A stretch of DNA of 64,000 nucleotides from contig VZRR01012419.1 in NCBI GenBank assembly GCA_013398015.1, positions 373,900-437,899 of the forward strand. The letters are read 5' to 3'. Origin of the DNA: Oreocharis arfaki (lineage: Eukaryota > Chordata > Aves > Passeriformes > Paramythiidae). Made by a program: the position numbers and the translations under genes. The notes beneath the pieces were generated by a model. The model was given only the letters and a program-made list of their open reading frames with translations. It was not told the DNA's origin and ran no database searches. Position 1 is the first letter of the stretch. Every line of letters starts with the position of its first letter. Of the stretch, positions 38,033 through 48,971 are shown one piece after another.

Positions 38033-39960
38033 GTACAATCTTACTCAAGAAAAGTGGAAGAAACTCAATGACCTGGCTAAGTCAGAAAGGAAGAAGGCAG
38101 ATAAGTAGGCAACAGCATCCACCCACCCTAAATCACATCCTGGTATCTACAATAAAAGGAAAAGCACCACCTCTCTCTATTTTGTTAGACAGAAGACTCT
38201 TTTAGTCTATTAGTTGTTTATACCAGCAGTAACTTCTGGAGACTGCAATATCAACTTAATTTCTAAAAAAATGGAGGGTGTAAAAATATGACTTGATTTT
38301 ATTTAAGTCCTCACAGTCCAGCATTGACTCAAGTGATGAATTTCAGAATAATTTTGTTTGTACTTTCTGCCCTGTTTTAGTGAAGATATTCAAAGAGAAA
38401 TAAAAATAAAAAATACTTGGTAAATTGTCAGTATTTCATAGGAGAAAGAGAAATGAAAGATAAGCCTCTTACAAATATGTAGCTTTCAGGGATATCTTAC
38501 GAAACAGTCTTTTTAAACTTCAGCCATGAGATTTTGTTTACATCAGGCTTCCTTCTTATTTCCTTACAATCTGTTTGAAATTCTATAAAAGCCAAAGTTC
38601 TTTTGATATTCATGGAATAGATTAAGGTTCTCCTAAGAGGATGAAAATTCCAAAGACATGCTTTTGTTAAAAATAGAATTATTTTTAAGGGGATCTCTCC
38701 AAGTGCCAGGCACATCTTTTGAATTTTTTTTCAGCAATGAGATGAGGGAGAGCTGATAATATATGAGCATGAATACAGACAATGTATTCAGAACTGCTTT
38801 AGAAGAGGCTATGGATATTTTCCTTACCTGACTGCCTTTATCTAGTTAACTCATGACCTGCAATTTCCTCCCTATTTTTCTCCTGGACAAGGGTTTCTAA
38901 TCAAGCAGAAGTAATAATCATTAGGGTAAACACGATAAAAGTAGGAAACATAGTAAGCAGCTTTTGATGAATTTATTCTATAATTGCAGTTGCTTTCTTT
39001 TGACTGAAAAAACCCTCAGCCAAGGACACCACCAAATTTTAAGGTATTTGGTTGAGAAGTCCTTTTGGAACTGGTACTAACCATGTCACAGCCCTCATTT
39101 AGAGATCCCGTTTCACCTGTAGACATTCCCACTAAGCAAATGAAAGTATTCCACACTGTGGAAATAAAATATTAGCAGTCACCCTACAGCGTAACCCAAG
39201 TCTGGCTCACTTAATTCCAAACACTGGAGATTTAGAAAGGATCAGCGACATTGACAAGGCTGACTGTGGGGCTGCTACAGGGCCTAGGAAGGTTTCCTTT
39301 CTTTTATGGATCCTTGTAATTTGCTTGCACCCTAACCTAGACCTCTTTTCTCTCTGAACCATTATTTGCTGACAGGAAAATCCAGTACAAGTAACAAGGA
39401 TGACGTAAGGAAAACCCGTTTCTGGAAGCTCCCAATAGAGACTGTTCACTCTATCTAGCCCCTTCCCACAGCTCACTGCTGCCAAAATATATCCTGAGTG
39501 ATTTCTGTAAGACAGAGTCTTTGTGATACAAAGTGGTCTGCAACTCTTCCTCACCAAGTACTTTCCTTTGCTTATTTGTCACATCCAATTTTTAGCAGTT
39601 CACCAATCCCTTTCCCTCGTTAAAGAGTTTTTTTAAATGAAAGTTATTATTTGGTGGCTTCTAAAAAAAGTGTTTTCTGCTACAAGTCCACTTCTGGAAG
39701 TGTATTAGTTAATGAAAATACTGATAAAACCTACAGAAAGTGAAGACTCCCTTTATACGTAGGTAACTGCTCTGTTCTGCCAGCCAAAGTATATTGGTCC
39801 TCTTTCTTCCAGAGGGAAAGTAGGTGGCAGTAGAAAGAAAAGAGCTTCTGACTACAGGGGAAACAAAAAAACTAGCAGAAGAAATCTGCCAGGCTAGGAG
39901 CTGCCAATGAAAAGTTCATTTTTAGGCAAGGAAAATATCATATCAACCATAAAACTGGAG
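38033..39960. other. Unique AT-rich sequence
   Basis: Nothing recognised. A 116-codon minus-strand frame (39207-39557) lacks any motif I can name. Confidence 0.5.
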
Positions 39961-39966
39961 TGGTAA

Positions 39967-40746
39967 TGTTGTGAATGAGTGTTTTAGGTCACTCAAAGAA
40001 TCACCAGCAAAGGTGTTAGCAAAAGCAGTTTTAATAGAGCAGTGACAGCACAACAGAATTCGTTGCCGAGGTCCACTCTACTGCTTACTAGCCAGTTAGA
40101 GCACACAGAGAAAAATCCAGAATCAATCAATCCAAACCCAAAATCAACCTCAAATGATCTCTGCTGAGGCTGGGGATGGAAAAAGGTGGGGAAGGGTAAG
40201 GATAAAAAGGAATGACAAAGACCCTTCCATTTTGAGTCACAAGTGTCAGAGACTGAAAATAGCTTTTGCCTCAAACATTGATATAAAGAAGCTACAGCCA
40301 CAGAAACTTTCTTGAAGAACTTTGGACTGGAGCTCGAACTGCTGATTAGATTGAAAGAAACCCATTGTTCAATCAGCTCAGGCCGAGGGGAAGGTATGCC
40401 TCCACAATAGGGCAAAGCCTCCAGCTGCCATCCCAGCTGAATTTGGGGTAGGGGGGAGAGCACAGCTCACAGAAGCCAGGGTTACACAGACTCCCCCNCT
40501 GGAGAGGATCAACTGAACATCGTTGGGATCCATGGAGTGGTGATATAATTCTTTATTCTGTCCCTGTCACTCTCCTTCTGTCCCCCCCCCATGCTTTACC
40601 TTTCTTTCTTTCTTTCTCTCTCTCTTATTCACCATCAAATAAAACCCTTATTATTGCCACTGGCATATGGTCTCGTTTGCACCTTAATTGGGGCAGAGTA
40701 ATTTCTAAAGAACCTCAATAATAATAACAATTGGATCATAACAACA
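39967..40746 (+). mobile_element. Solo LTR (780 bp) with TGTTGT/ACAACA ends
   Basis: The element starts TGTTGT and ends ACAACA, a perfect 6-bp terminal inverted repeat with the canonical TG...CA. The flanks are TGGTAA (39961-39966) and AGGTAA (40747-40752), a 6-bp target duplication with one mismatch. Inside lie a TATA-like GATATAAT near 40542, a pyrimidine-rich stretch to about 40625, and AATAAA at 40638-40643 followed by about 100 bp of U5-like sequence, which gives the plus-strand orientation. A 6-bp duplication is usual for class II (ERVK/alpharetrovirus-like) elements. No gag, pol or env adjoins it. One ambiguous base (N) lies at 40498. A 156-codon minus-strand frame (39993-40463) lies within the LTR and has no retroviral motif. 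Confidence 0.87.
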
Positions 40747-40999
40747 AGGTAAAGAGTCTGGCATGCGCTTGCCAAACTCAGACCCAGACATGACCAAGGG
40801 TTTAGGCCTAAAGGTTTTAACTTGACTTAAATCTAGCAGCAAGAAATTGATGGTCTAATTTAAATAATTGAACAAAATATTCTATAGAATTTACTGTAAG
40901 CACAACAGTAACTCACTTAGAGGCCTAACTTACCAATCTAAAGTATTAAGAATCTAAGAGAGCAACATTCATAGTGCTATTATTTGCTTTACCACATTC

Positions 41000-41760
41000 A
41001 GCCTTGCACTCGCAGAGGCCTAAAGGAGTATGTACGAGGTGTAGACCTGTAAAAATTCCTCTTCAGTTCAGTGAAGTGCTCACGTCAGACGCCATTACAC
41101 CTTCTCAATGGGTGAAGGGTTGAGCCTCGAGGAGTGGGGGTACCAGCCCAGGCTCTGCTGGCAGAGTGTGGTGTCAGTCCTCTGAGTATCTCAAACTCCA
41201 GAGTTCACTGGCTCTGATGTGTATGTTTTAACCTCGAGGAATCTTCCGTGGCCTTTTACACTGTCCCAGGTATAGCAAAGCCAGCTGGACTGGTGAGGCA
41301 GAGAGCACAGTTGCTCCTGGCAGGGGCCATCTGAGGCAGAAAAGCTTTGAGCTGGTAAGTACAGCGTTGCTCCTCTTCATGTGTGACAGCTTGCTGAGCT
41401 GCGGGGTGGATGCACTGCGATACATGTTGGAGGTGGCAGAGGGATGTGCTGCGAGTCCCCAGGAGGGACTGCATGAAGAAACGGAAGGGGTTCTTGGGCA
41501 CTGGGGAACCATGGTGTGCAGCCTTCCTGCAGTGACAAGAGTAGGTGCAGGATCCATGGGGAGATGACACCTCTCCTACTGCTACCCCATGGCTGCGACA
41601 CCACAGTCCAGAGCTGCCTCGAAACCTCTGACCAGTTGCAGGTGCTCAAAACAGGGATGAGTTGACGCAAGCAAGGGAAGGACACGAAGGACTGCTGGCA
41701 ACAGCGGGATCCAGGCCACACCTCCTGTAAGTACCACTGAGAGCATCACACATACTAGGA
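41000..41760. other. GC-richer block with overlapping open frames, origin unknown
   Basis: This block stands out from its AT-rich surroundings. Frames of 104-114 codons are open on the minus strand in all three registers (41228-41557, 41256-41570, 41377-41721), and shorter ones on the plus strand. On the plus strand a pyrimidine-rich acceptor ending CCCAG at 41269 and a GTAAGT donor at 41355 bracket an 85-nt stretch that is fully open in one frame. I recognise none of the peptides. It may be a decayed repeat, a non-coding RNA exon or a poorly conserved gene piece. Confidence 0.4.
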
Positions 41761-44700
41761 GGGGATGAATCTCTCTCTCAGCATAAAGCAAAGCAATCAT
41801 GTATCTACCCTGATTTATGCCAAGGTACCTGCATTCCCACAGACTTCTCCTGATACAACCAGCACCATGATGCATGTTAGTGAGTACAAGGGTCATTACT
41901 CTCTGCTGTAAAGCAGTAAAACATTCAAAACCACAATCTTCAGTCTTGTGGTTTTACAGAAAACTGCATTAAATCCCATCAGTACCAGAGACACTCTACA
42001 TTAAAGCAACAACAGAAAAAAGGCCTTACACTTACCTAAAGGAGCTTTCGAAGTGACATGTATTATTTGGCCTATGTATTATTATTTCTATTCATAATTA
42101 ATGGAAATGTAGCAATTTTTTGCTAATGGAAAAGAACCACTACAAAGAGCACTTTGATTGCATTATATTTATTATCCATCTTAGCAACTAAATAGGCACT
42201 TAACCTGTAATTAAGGGTACACAATAAGAGCTTTGTAAATATTGCAGTTGAAAATGTCCTCTCAACACCACTTAGTACCATTAGGCAAAATATTTGCTCT
42301 AAGGACTGCCTCTGAAGTGCTAAAATTGCTTTTCTGGAAGGAAAAATGAAGGAAAAGAGAAACCTTAAATGTAGCACTGCCTCATTTTTCTACAGCTTTC
42401 ACACTTACTTGCCAAGGGCTGTGTGCTTAATCAACACTGTATGTCAGTGATGATCTGAAACTTCCCTCTGTGCTGGGGAGCATGAAGAATGGAGCCAAAT
42501 GGGGAAAAAAGTCTGATGGGCAAAATCTGTTCACAAAAAACCCCGGTATTATTCCACAAAAAGTAATGTGTGTTCCTAACTTGTTACGTGCCTGAACAAG
42601 AGCTAAGAGGGCTTCTCTTATTTTGTGATAATTGGCAACACAATTTGACCTTAGAAAAGCTTTATATTTCAGTTTCAAAAAGAGGAAGGAAGAATAAGTG
42701 ACAAAAATAAACCTCAGATAACTTGCAATTTCTTTGCAGAATTTTAAAAAAACCCCTCAAATCCAAAAGCAATGTCTTTTTTCTTAGGAGTAATGAATAC
42801 CAAAGCCTTAGGCTCAAATATTTACTGAGTCTCTTCCAAGTAATCTTCTAGCGATGATTCATCTTCCAGGTATATGGAATTATTTACAATCATACATATA
42901 AACCTTTAAAAATAAACCTTTAAAAAATAAACCTTTTAAAATAATTTTTCACTTTTGTTTTTAAGATTTTGATCTCATATCTCACTGGATTGATTTATTA
43001 AATAAGCTTGCAATTAATGAATTACCTAGAAGAGTAAAGGAAACCCAGAGTTCAAAGGAAAACAACACTGACTGGAATGTTTCTGGTGTCCTCTGGAGAA
43101 TACAGAATACAGCATGTGCCACACGCTTACAGAAGCAATTTAATTCCTAGTAATATTGAGGGAGAGAGGAAATCTTCATGACAATGCCATATCCTGATAT
43201 TATGTTAACAAGTAACAAGGACGGGTTTGAGGCTGCCTGAAAGTGGGACTTGGATGAAATTAGCATTTGTCTTTAAATTACCCACTGAAGCAGCTGTCCC
43301 TATGTTAATGATAACTTTGGCACTGCTCTCAGGAGATGCTCTTTCTAGTCTATCTGCATTTCCTCTGAGCAGAGTTAGCAGCTGTTATTGTAAATTGCTG
43401 ATTCTGCATTACACTTTTTTCTGGTGGAGCTTTGTCACTGGACATTCAGGCATGGGAGAACAGCCGTGTTGCTGCAGCTGAGGTGTCTTTCTATTTAAGA
43501 CCTTTGAGAGTCTAGTAGTGAGACTTAGTACAGGCCACAGGCTGCAGACAGCTTGCAGCTGCCATTTCACACATTCTCGTTGGAAGTTTGCATCACTTTT
43601 CAAGTCGAACAATTTGTGACTGAATCAACACTGATGGTTAAGCTCAGAATTGGTGGCATTAGAGGGTAGGATATCCTTTAGGTATTTTATATGCTCATGG
43701 CAGTTATTCCTTCCACTCCCAGAGTGCAATCTGTCCCTGAAAACTGCTTCTGGCTCTGTGCAACTTGCAAGGGATGCTGAGTGCCATAACAAGGATAGAC
43801 AGACAACTCAGGGAATATGAGACAAGACAGAAGATACTACAGCAGGAATCTGGGCAAATTGAGGCAGAAATTTATCAATGTTTCTTGCCATGGTAGCTAA
43901 ACTTCTTTTTTTGTCTACTTAAACTTTTAATTTTAATCCAGACCACATTACAGAGCAAATATAGTTGGTTGTTAAGAAAGCAACAACAACCCCCTGAAAC
44001 TGGCTCCATTTCAGATACCCTTGCTAAGTGTAAGTCTATCTCCTCCTCTCCAGCATGTCTGTTTATTGAAAAATAATGCCAGGGATTTAGTCTCCCTCAT
44101 CTGACTTTCTTCCCAAAGTTCTACTCACGTAGAAATGTCAAGAAAATAATAATAAAAAAAAATTAAATCCCCATTTTCTTACTTTCAAATTATAAAAACC
44201 AACCAAAATCAAACTCATTTCAAATAAGTCAGCCTTGAAACATCTCAACTAAATCCAGCTGGCTTCAGCTGATGTGCCTCAAACTCCACATTTCCTCAGT
44301 AATCTGACTGCCATATCGTGTTCTTGTTTCTCTTGCCACAACAGGGAGATGTTTGCTTGTTCTCCACTTAGCAAAAAGACAGAATAAACTGGCGATATTT
44401 TAATAAAATTACCTGCTCAGCATTAAAACAAAAATTTTTCTAGTCACTGTCTGCCACACCTGTCAGAGTTGACCACAGAAGACAGCTGCTCAGTCTGTCT
44501 TCATTTCCAGTGCTTCCCACAAGATGTTCACAGTCCTGCAGCATGATGATGCTAAATTCAAACTTTTTGGATATTATTTACAGATCATGTCATGCTAACA
44601 GTCACTCTGGCTTCAGTTTAATCTGAGTAGTTGTCTCATATTTTTCTTTCTAATTTCCCAGTGGATATGAGTGCTGTGCACAAAAGTAGAACCTGCTTAA

Positions 44701-44800
44701 ATGAGCTTATATTTCTGCAAGAGCACTAAAAAGTAGACCTGATACAAAGCTTTACAGCAAATCATAAACTGGATATCAGGATGCAGATGTTTTCACTCAC
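41761..44800. other. Unique AT-rich sequence with a short tandem repeat
   Basis: No gene recognised. Three imperfect copies of a 14-15-bp 'ataaacctttaaaa' unit occupy 42898-42944. A strong pyrimidine tract ending in CAG on the minus strand (exon side starting near 42338) opens into a 60-codon frame, but the only donor is a weak GTTAAG near 42209, so I do not call an exon. Confidence 0.5.
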
Positions 44801-44872
44801 CATTTTCATTCCAATCTGCAGATGCAGCCACATCTCTGGATTGAATTAGATAGTCAACATAGATAAAGTTCT
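44801..44872 (-). other. Candidate 72-nt internal exon, gene unknown
   Basis: On the minus strand a long pyrimidine tract (CCTCTTTTTCCTTTTTTTAC) leads to CCAG, then 72 nt, then G|GTGAGT, a near-consensus donor. The segment is open in the frame that starts and ends in phase 1, so it would insert 24 codons without shifting frame. The peptide runs NFIYVDYLIQSRDVA, then ASADWNEN. Its composition is protein-like, with no low complexity. I cannot assign it to a family. A symmetric phase 1-1 exon is typical of extracellular domain genes, which is only a hint. If real, the gene runs right to left and most of this window is intron. No partner exon was found, so chance remains possible. Confidence 0.42.
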
Positions 44873-45939
44873 CTGGAGGTAAAAAAAGGAAAAAGAGGAA
44901 TAATTTAGACCCCCTTATCATGAAGTAAATAGAATCTGAATGATCATTCTTCAAGCGTCACATTCTGAGTTCTAATATATTCTGAGTTCTAATATATTCA
45001 TAATTAAGGAAAAAAACCAAAAGACTGTTTCATCTATAAAACTTCAGGGAATGCAAAATTTGCATTTCAGTCCATTTAAAAAATTACCTGCACAATATTC
45101 ATTTCAGAAGTAAAGTGCAAATGATCATCATTAAATGTTTTCTGAGGAGAACAGAAACCTGGATGACATAACAGATGTAATTGCATTTCATACTAATTAA
45201 CTGAGAATTTTCATTGGAATAATTAGCATCCTATTGGGCATATAAGGTTAGCTAGAGCATAGCTATATTAACAGATTCTGATGATAATGAACCAAGAGGA
45301 GTTTTAATGTGCTTCTCTGTCATTAGTGGTCTGTCTCAATAGACAAGAGTTTTGCTAGATTATCCTAGATTCACAAAACTTGGAGTGTGATATAGTTTTC
45401 TTTTGTCCTTTTTGCAAAAACTGAAAGGAAAAAAATAAAAAATAGGGACTGTTCATACTTGTTCTAACCTGTAATTTAATTTTTAAGTTCTTCCACTCCA
45501 CATTTTATGCCAAGGCTTCTTTTGGGAATAAGCAGTCAGTCCACTATGGTAGGACTAACAAACTAAGTTAAGTATCAGGACACCAATAGTGAATGCACAC
45601 ACCTTCAGTTTTGACTTGATCTTCATCTATTCTCATCCCTTGATCTTCAATACCTCTCTAATTTTCACCTGGTTACTCCAAAACTCTGTCATAAAGATGA
45701 ATCTCATGAAAGCCATCATGTGAGGCTATCAATCTGCCATTCTGAGCAGTGTAAAAGTGACTTTTTCACATGATCCTAGGGCTTATTTTGCATATATTAT
45801 TCAGAAGAGTCAAAGAGACACTGTCACATTGTGACAATTCCAGAGTATTTGCCATATGGTAAGCATCCCACTCAGCTGAGCGAATTGGTATTGAATTCTC
45901 CTTAACAGCACAAGCACAGAAGGTTACAGACACCTGTTG
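44873..45939. other. Unique AT-rich sequence
   Basis: Nothing recognised apart from two exact copies of a 17-bp unit ('attctgagttctaatat') at 44962-44995. Confidence 0.55.
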
Positions 45940-47045
45940 ACTAAGGGAAGCCAGATGATGTGAGCTTTTTTAAAGTTTAGCAAAGCTTTTGATACTGTCT
46001 GACATAGTATCCTTCTGGACAAAATGTCCAGCAAACACGTGGAAAAGTCTGTAATATGCTGGATGAACAGCTGGCTGGGGGGTCAGGCTCAAAGGGTTAC
46101 AATAAAAAATGGGCTTGCATCAAACGGGAAGCCTGTCCCCCCTGAGGTTCCACAGGGCTCTGCATTAGGTCCAGTGGTTTTTAATGCTTTTTAAGAAGGA
46201 TACAGATGCAGAAATGAAGTATACATTAAGTAAATTTGTGGATGATACTAGATTAGGAGTATCTGTGGAATCTCTCGAGGGTGAAGAGGCGTGGCAGACA
46301 GATCTGGATAGAATAAGAATAGGAAGCCAGGCAATCCCTAGACATATGAAACTTCAAAAAGTTTCATCCACCTGGGACGGGGCAATGTTGTTTATACATA
46401 TATGTATGTATGCATATATTATACATACATACATACATACATACATGGCAAGTTGAACATGAGTCAGCAGTGCCCTGGCAGCCAGGAGGGCCAACCCTGT
46501 CCTGGGGGGCATCAGGCACAGCATCACCAGCTGGGCAAGGGAGGGGATTGTCCTGCTCTGCTCTGCTCTGGGGTGGCCTCACCGGCAGTCCTGGGGGCAG
46601 TTTTGGGCTCCTCAATAAGAGAAAAAAGCTATTAGGGAGCATCCAGAGGAGGGCCATGAGGATGGTGAAAGGTCTGGAGCGGAAACCATATGAGGATTGG
46701 CTGAGGTCACTTATTCTGGTCAGCCTGGAGAAGAGGAGACTGACGAGGTCTCATGTGGCCCACAGCTTCCTCAAGGTGGAAGAGGATGGGGAGGTGCTGC
46801 TTTCTTCTCTCCAGTGACCAGCAACAAGGCACAAAGAAATGGAACGAGGATGTATCAGGGGAAGTTCAGATCTGACGCTAGGAAAAGGTTCTTCAGTGGG
46901 AAGTTGGTCAGTCACTGGAACAGGGAAGAGGTCATGACACCAAGCCTGCCAGAGTTTAAGCACAATACTTCAGTCAGATGGTTTAGTTGCAGACAGCCCT
47001 GAGAGGAGTTGGGAGTTGGACGTTGATCCTTACATGGGTCCCTTA
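45940..47045 (+). mobile_element. CR1 LINE copy with reverse-transcriptase motifs
   Basis: The plus strand encodes, in order, RT motif A (FSKAFDTV, 45976-45999), motif B (VPQGSALGPV, about 46147-46176) and motif C (FVDDTR, 46235-46252, with the two catalytic aspartates). After a microsatellite come KLNMSQQC, a VQRRAMRMVKGLE block, SLEKRRLT and a final basic KFRSDARKRFF segment. These are the RT and C-terminal parts of CR1 ORF2, which copies CR1 RNA at the insertion site. Stops and frameshifts break the frame (for example a stop after motif B near 46192), so it is inactive. It is 5'-truncated, and the 3' end fades near 47045 without clear octamers. Confidence 0.95.
46392..46447. repeat. Tetranucleotide microsatellite (TATG/CATA)n inside CR1
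   Basis: Alternating TATG then CATA units form a partly palindromic array ending in six ATAC repeats. It sits between the CR1 segments for GMxNPRH-like and KLNMSQQC residues. About 80 bp of CR1 sequence expected there is missing. Confidence 0.92.
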
Positions 47046-47552
47046 CGTAGCACAATGAGCCACAAAGAGAGACACCACCTTCCCAGGACACTGTTCCAGT
47101 CTGGGGTGCAGACTTTGATCTCTTACCTCCACTAAATTTGTTGTCTCATTTTTTTGGAATCTCCAATCTTTCCATTGTATAAATATTAATAAGTTGGAAT
47201 GACTGCAGTTCACTATGAAACATTTTGAACTTACTTCTAAAGGAAATATTAAACTATACTGAAAATTGACTGAATTAAGCAGTGCTGAATTAAGCTAATG
47301 TGCTACATTTTCTTTAGAACTTATCTTGTCTGGTTGATTCTGCCCATGTTGCCACTCATCCCAAGTTCTCAGAAACAGAGTAGTTCTTAAACTTCTCTGC
47401 AGTTTTGGCCAATACTTTGGCACAATTGAAATAAATGAGGAGGGGGATCATTTGAATATACAATATCTATTTGTCAGTAGGCTAACCATGCACATGCTGT
47501 TTTTACATAATTATAGACAGGTTGAATGTACAGATTATTGATGCTTCCATAC

Positions 47553-47683
47553 TTTAATAAATAATACCTTAATGAATTAATATTTTGATAAATTAATAAC
47601 ATTTTAAATTATTAACTTATCTTTAATAAACTTACAATGTAAATAGATATTTTAATGAATAATTAATATTTTAATAAATTTGT
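47553..47683. repeat. AT-rich irregular repeat
   Basis: About 130 bp built of variants of 'ttaataaa', 'ttaatgaa' and 'ttaatatttt' with almost no G or C. Such DNA can unwind easily, but no specific role is shown. Confidence 0.8.
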
Positions 47684-48917
47684 AACAAAACAAATGGGGC
47701 TGTGTCCTTGAAAATTTGAACTACTTAGATAAGAAAAATACATAGAATAATATACAAAGAAAGGACATTTTGTTTATATCTGCAGACTTTTTTTGTGGAA
47801 GTTACAGCCCATGATCTCCCCAGTAGATCGGAGGCAAACATGTTTTGTTCAGATGAAATTCTGTCATCTTCCTAAGTAGATAGAGACATCTGTATGGCAG
47901 TCACTCAGTGCACCTGAAGTTGGGTTAAAACCTCCAACATTCCCACATGCCATAAACTCTGGACAGCACTCATTTTCTGCGGGAGTACCAATGAAGACTT
48001 TGGGAAAAAATGGTCAAAGAACAATGAATCTCTGCAGGTTTGATTCCTATTCCCAGTCTCCATTACCTACAGCTACCACTTGAAGGTGCACCCTTCTCAC
48101 AAATATTTCTTTGAAAGAGTTGAGTTTGAAAGCTGTGAACTTCAAAAATCTCTCACAAATTCACAGGCAAACCATGTGGTCATTTGAACGGAGCATTTTT
48201 CAACTGCTATTATTGAATGGTTTCTAGTGTTATCTAAGAAAGGTTTGAAGTAAAATGGAATTATAACAAATCATGAACCATGAGTTTGTGCTGGACATTG
48301 GGTGTTATTCATTACATGTCTCTGCAATCAGGTATCAAAATAATGAGAAATTCACAAGAGGCTGAAAGACAGGAAATAATTTCTTCAACAAAATCTTTAG
48401 GCAGAGAGTCTTGTTTACATCCCAGAGTTCAGTAGGATGGATATCCTCTGCAGAAATGAGCTTTGCAGGGTAGCTTCATGGAGATATTGGCAATGCAGTG
48501 CAGGGAGTCTTTTTACTGAGCTTCCTAACTGTAAATTCAACAGTGCATTTCAGTAGCTCTGCCTCATTCAGCAACTGGAGCGGTTTATGTAGAGCTTGGA
48601 GCGATGGTCCAAGACCTCCCTCCACACAATCTCTCAGGTCAAAACAGAGAGAGTTGTTGTTTTGTTCCTAATATCCCTGAACATGTATCCTTTTTGGTAC
48701 AAGGACCACTGTCAAAATTTCCTTCCGCACCAGGTCCTGGCTTTGTAACAGTGAATGCTTTTTGCAAGCCTATAAGCAGGGTGAAAAGAAGATTGATGTG
48801 CCTACAAAGCAGTAATATAGTCACAATTAGATGGACACATATAGTTTTGCAATATGAAGCCACTGCATTAATTTTTTTCAGCAATTACTTTGTAAGTTTA
48901 TCATTCCAGTCTGGACA

Positions 48918-48971
48918 CATAGACAGACAGGCAGAGAGACAGATAGATAGATAGATAGACAGATAGATAGA
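48918..48971 (+). repeat. (GATA/GACA)n microsatellite
   Basis: Runs of GACA, GAGA and then GATA units. The cleanest part is four GATA repeats followed by GACA and more GATA. Confidence 0.93.

Noticed and set aside
39993..40463. 156-codon minus-strand open frame, the longest in the window
   Set aside because: It lies wholly inside the solo LTR, reads against the LTR's polyadenylation signal and shows no retroviral motif.
42123..42377. Minus-strand exon after a strong pyrimidine tract
   Set aside because: The only nearby donor (GTTAAG) is weak and the peptide is hydrophobic and AT-driven, as expected of random AT-rich sequence.
46402..46817. Open frames of 77-135 codons around 46.4-46.8 kb
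   Set aside because: They are remnants of CR1 ORF2 and of the microsatellite, not host genes.
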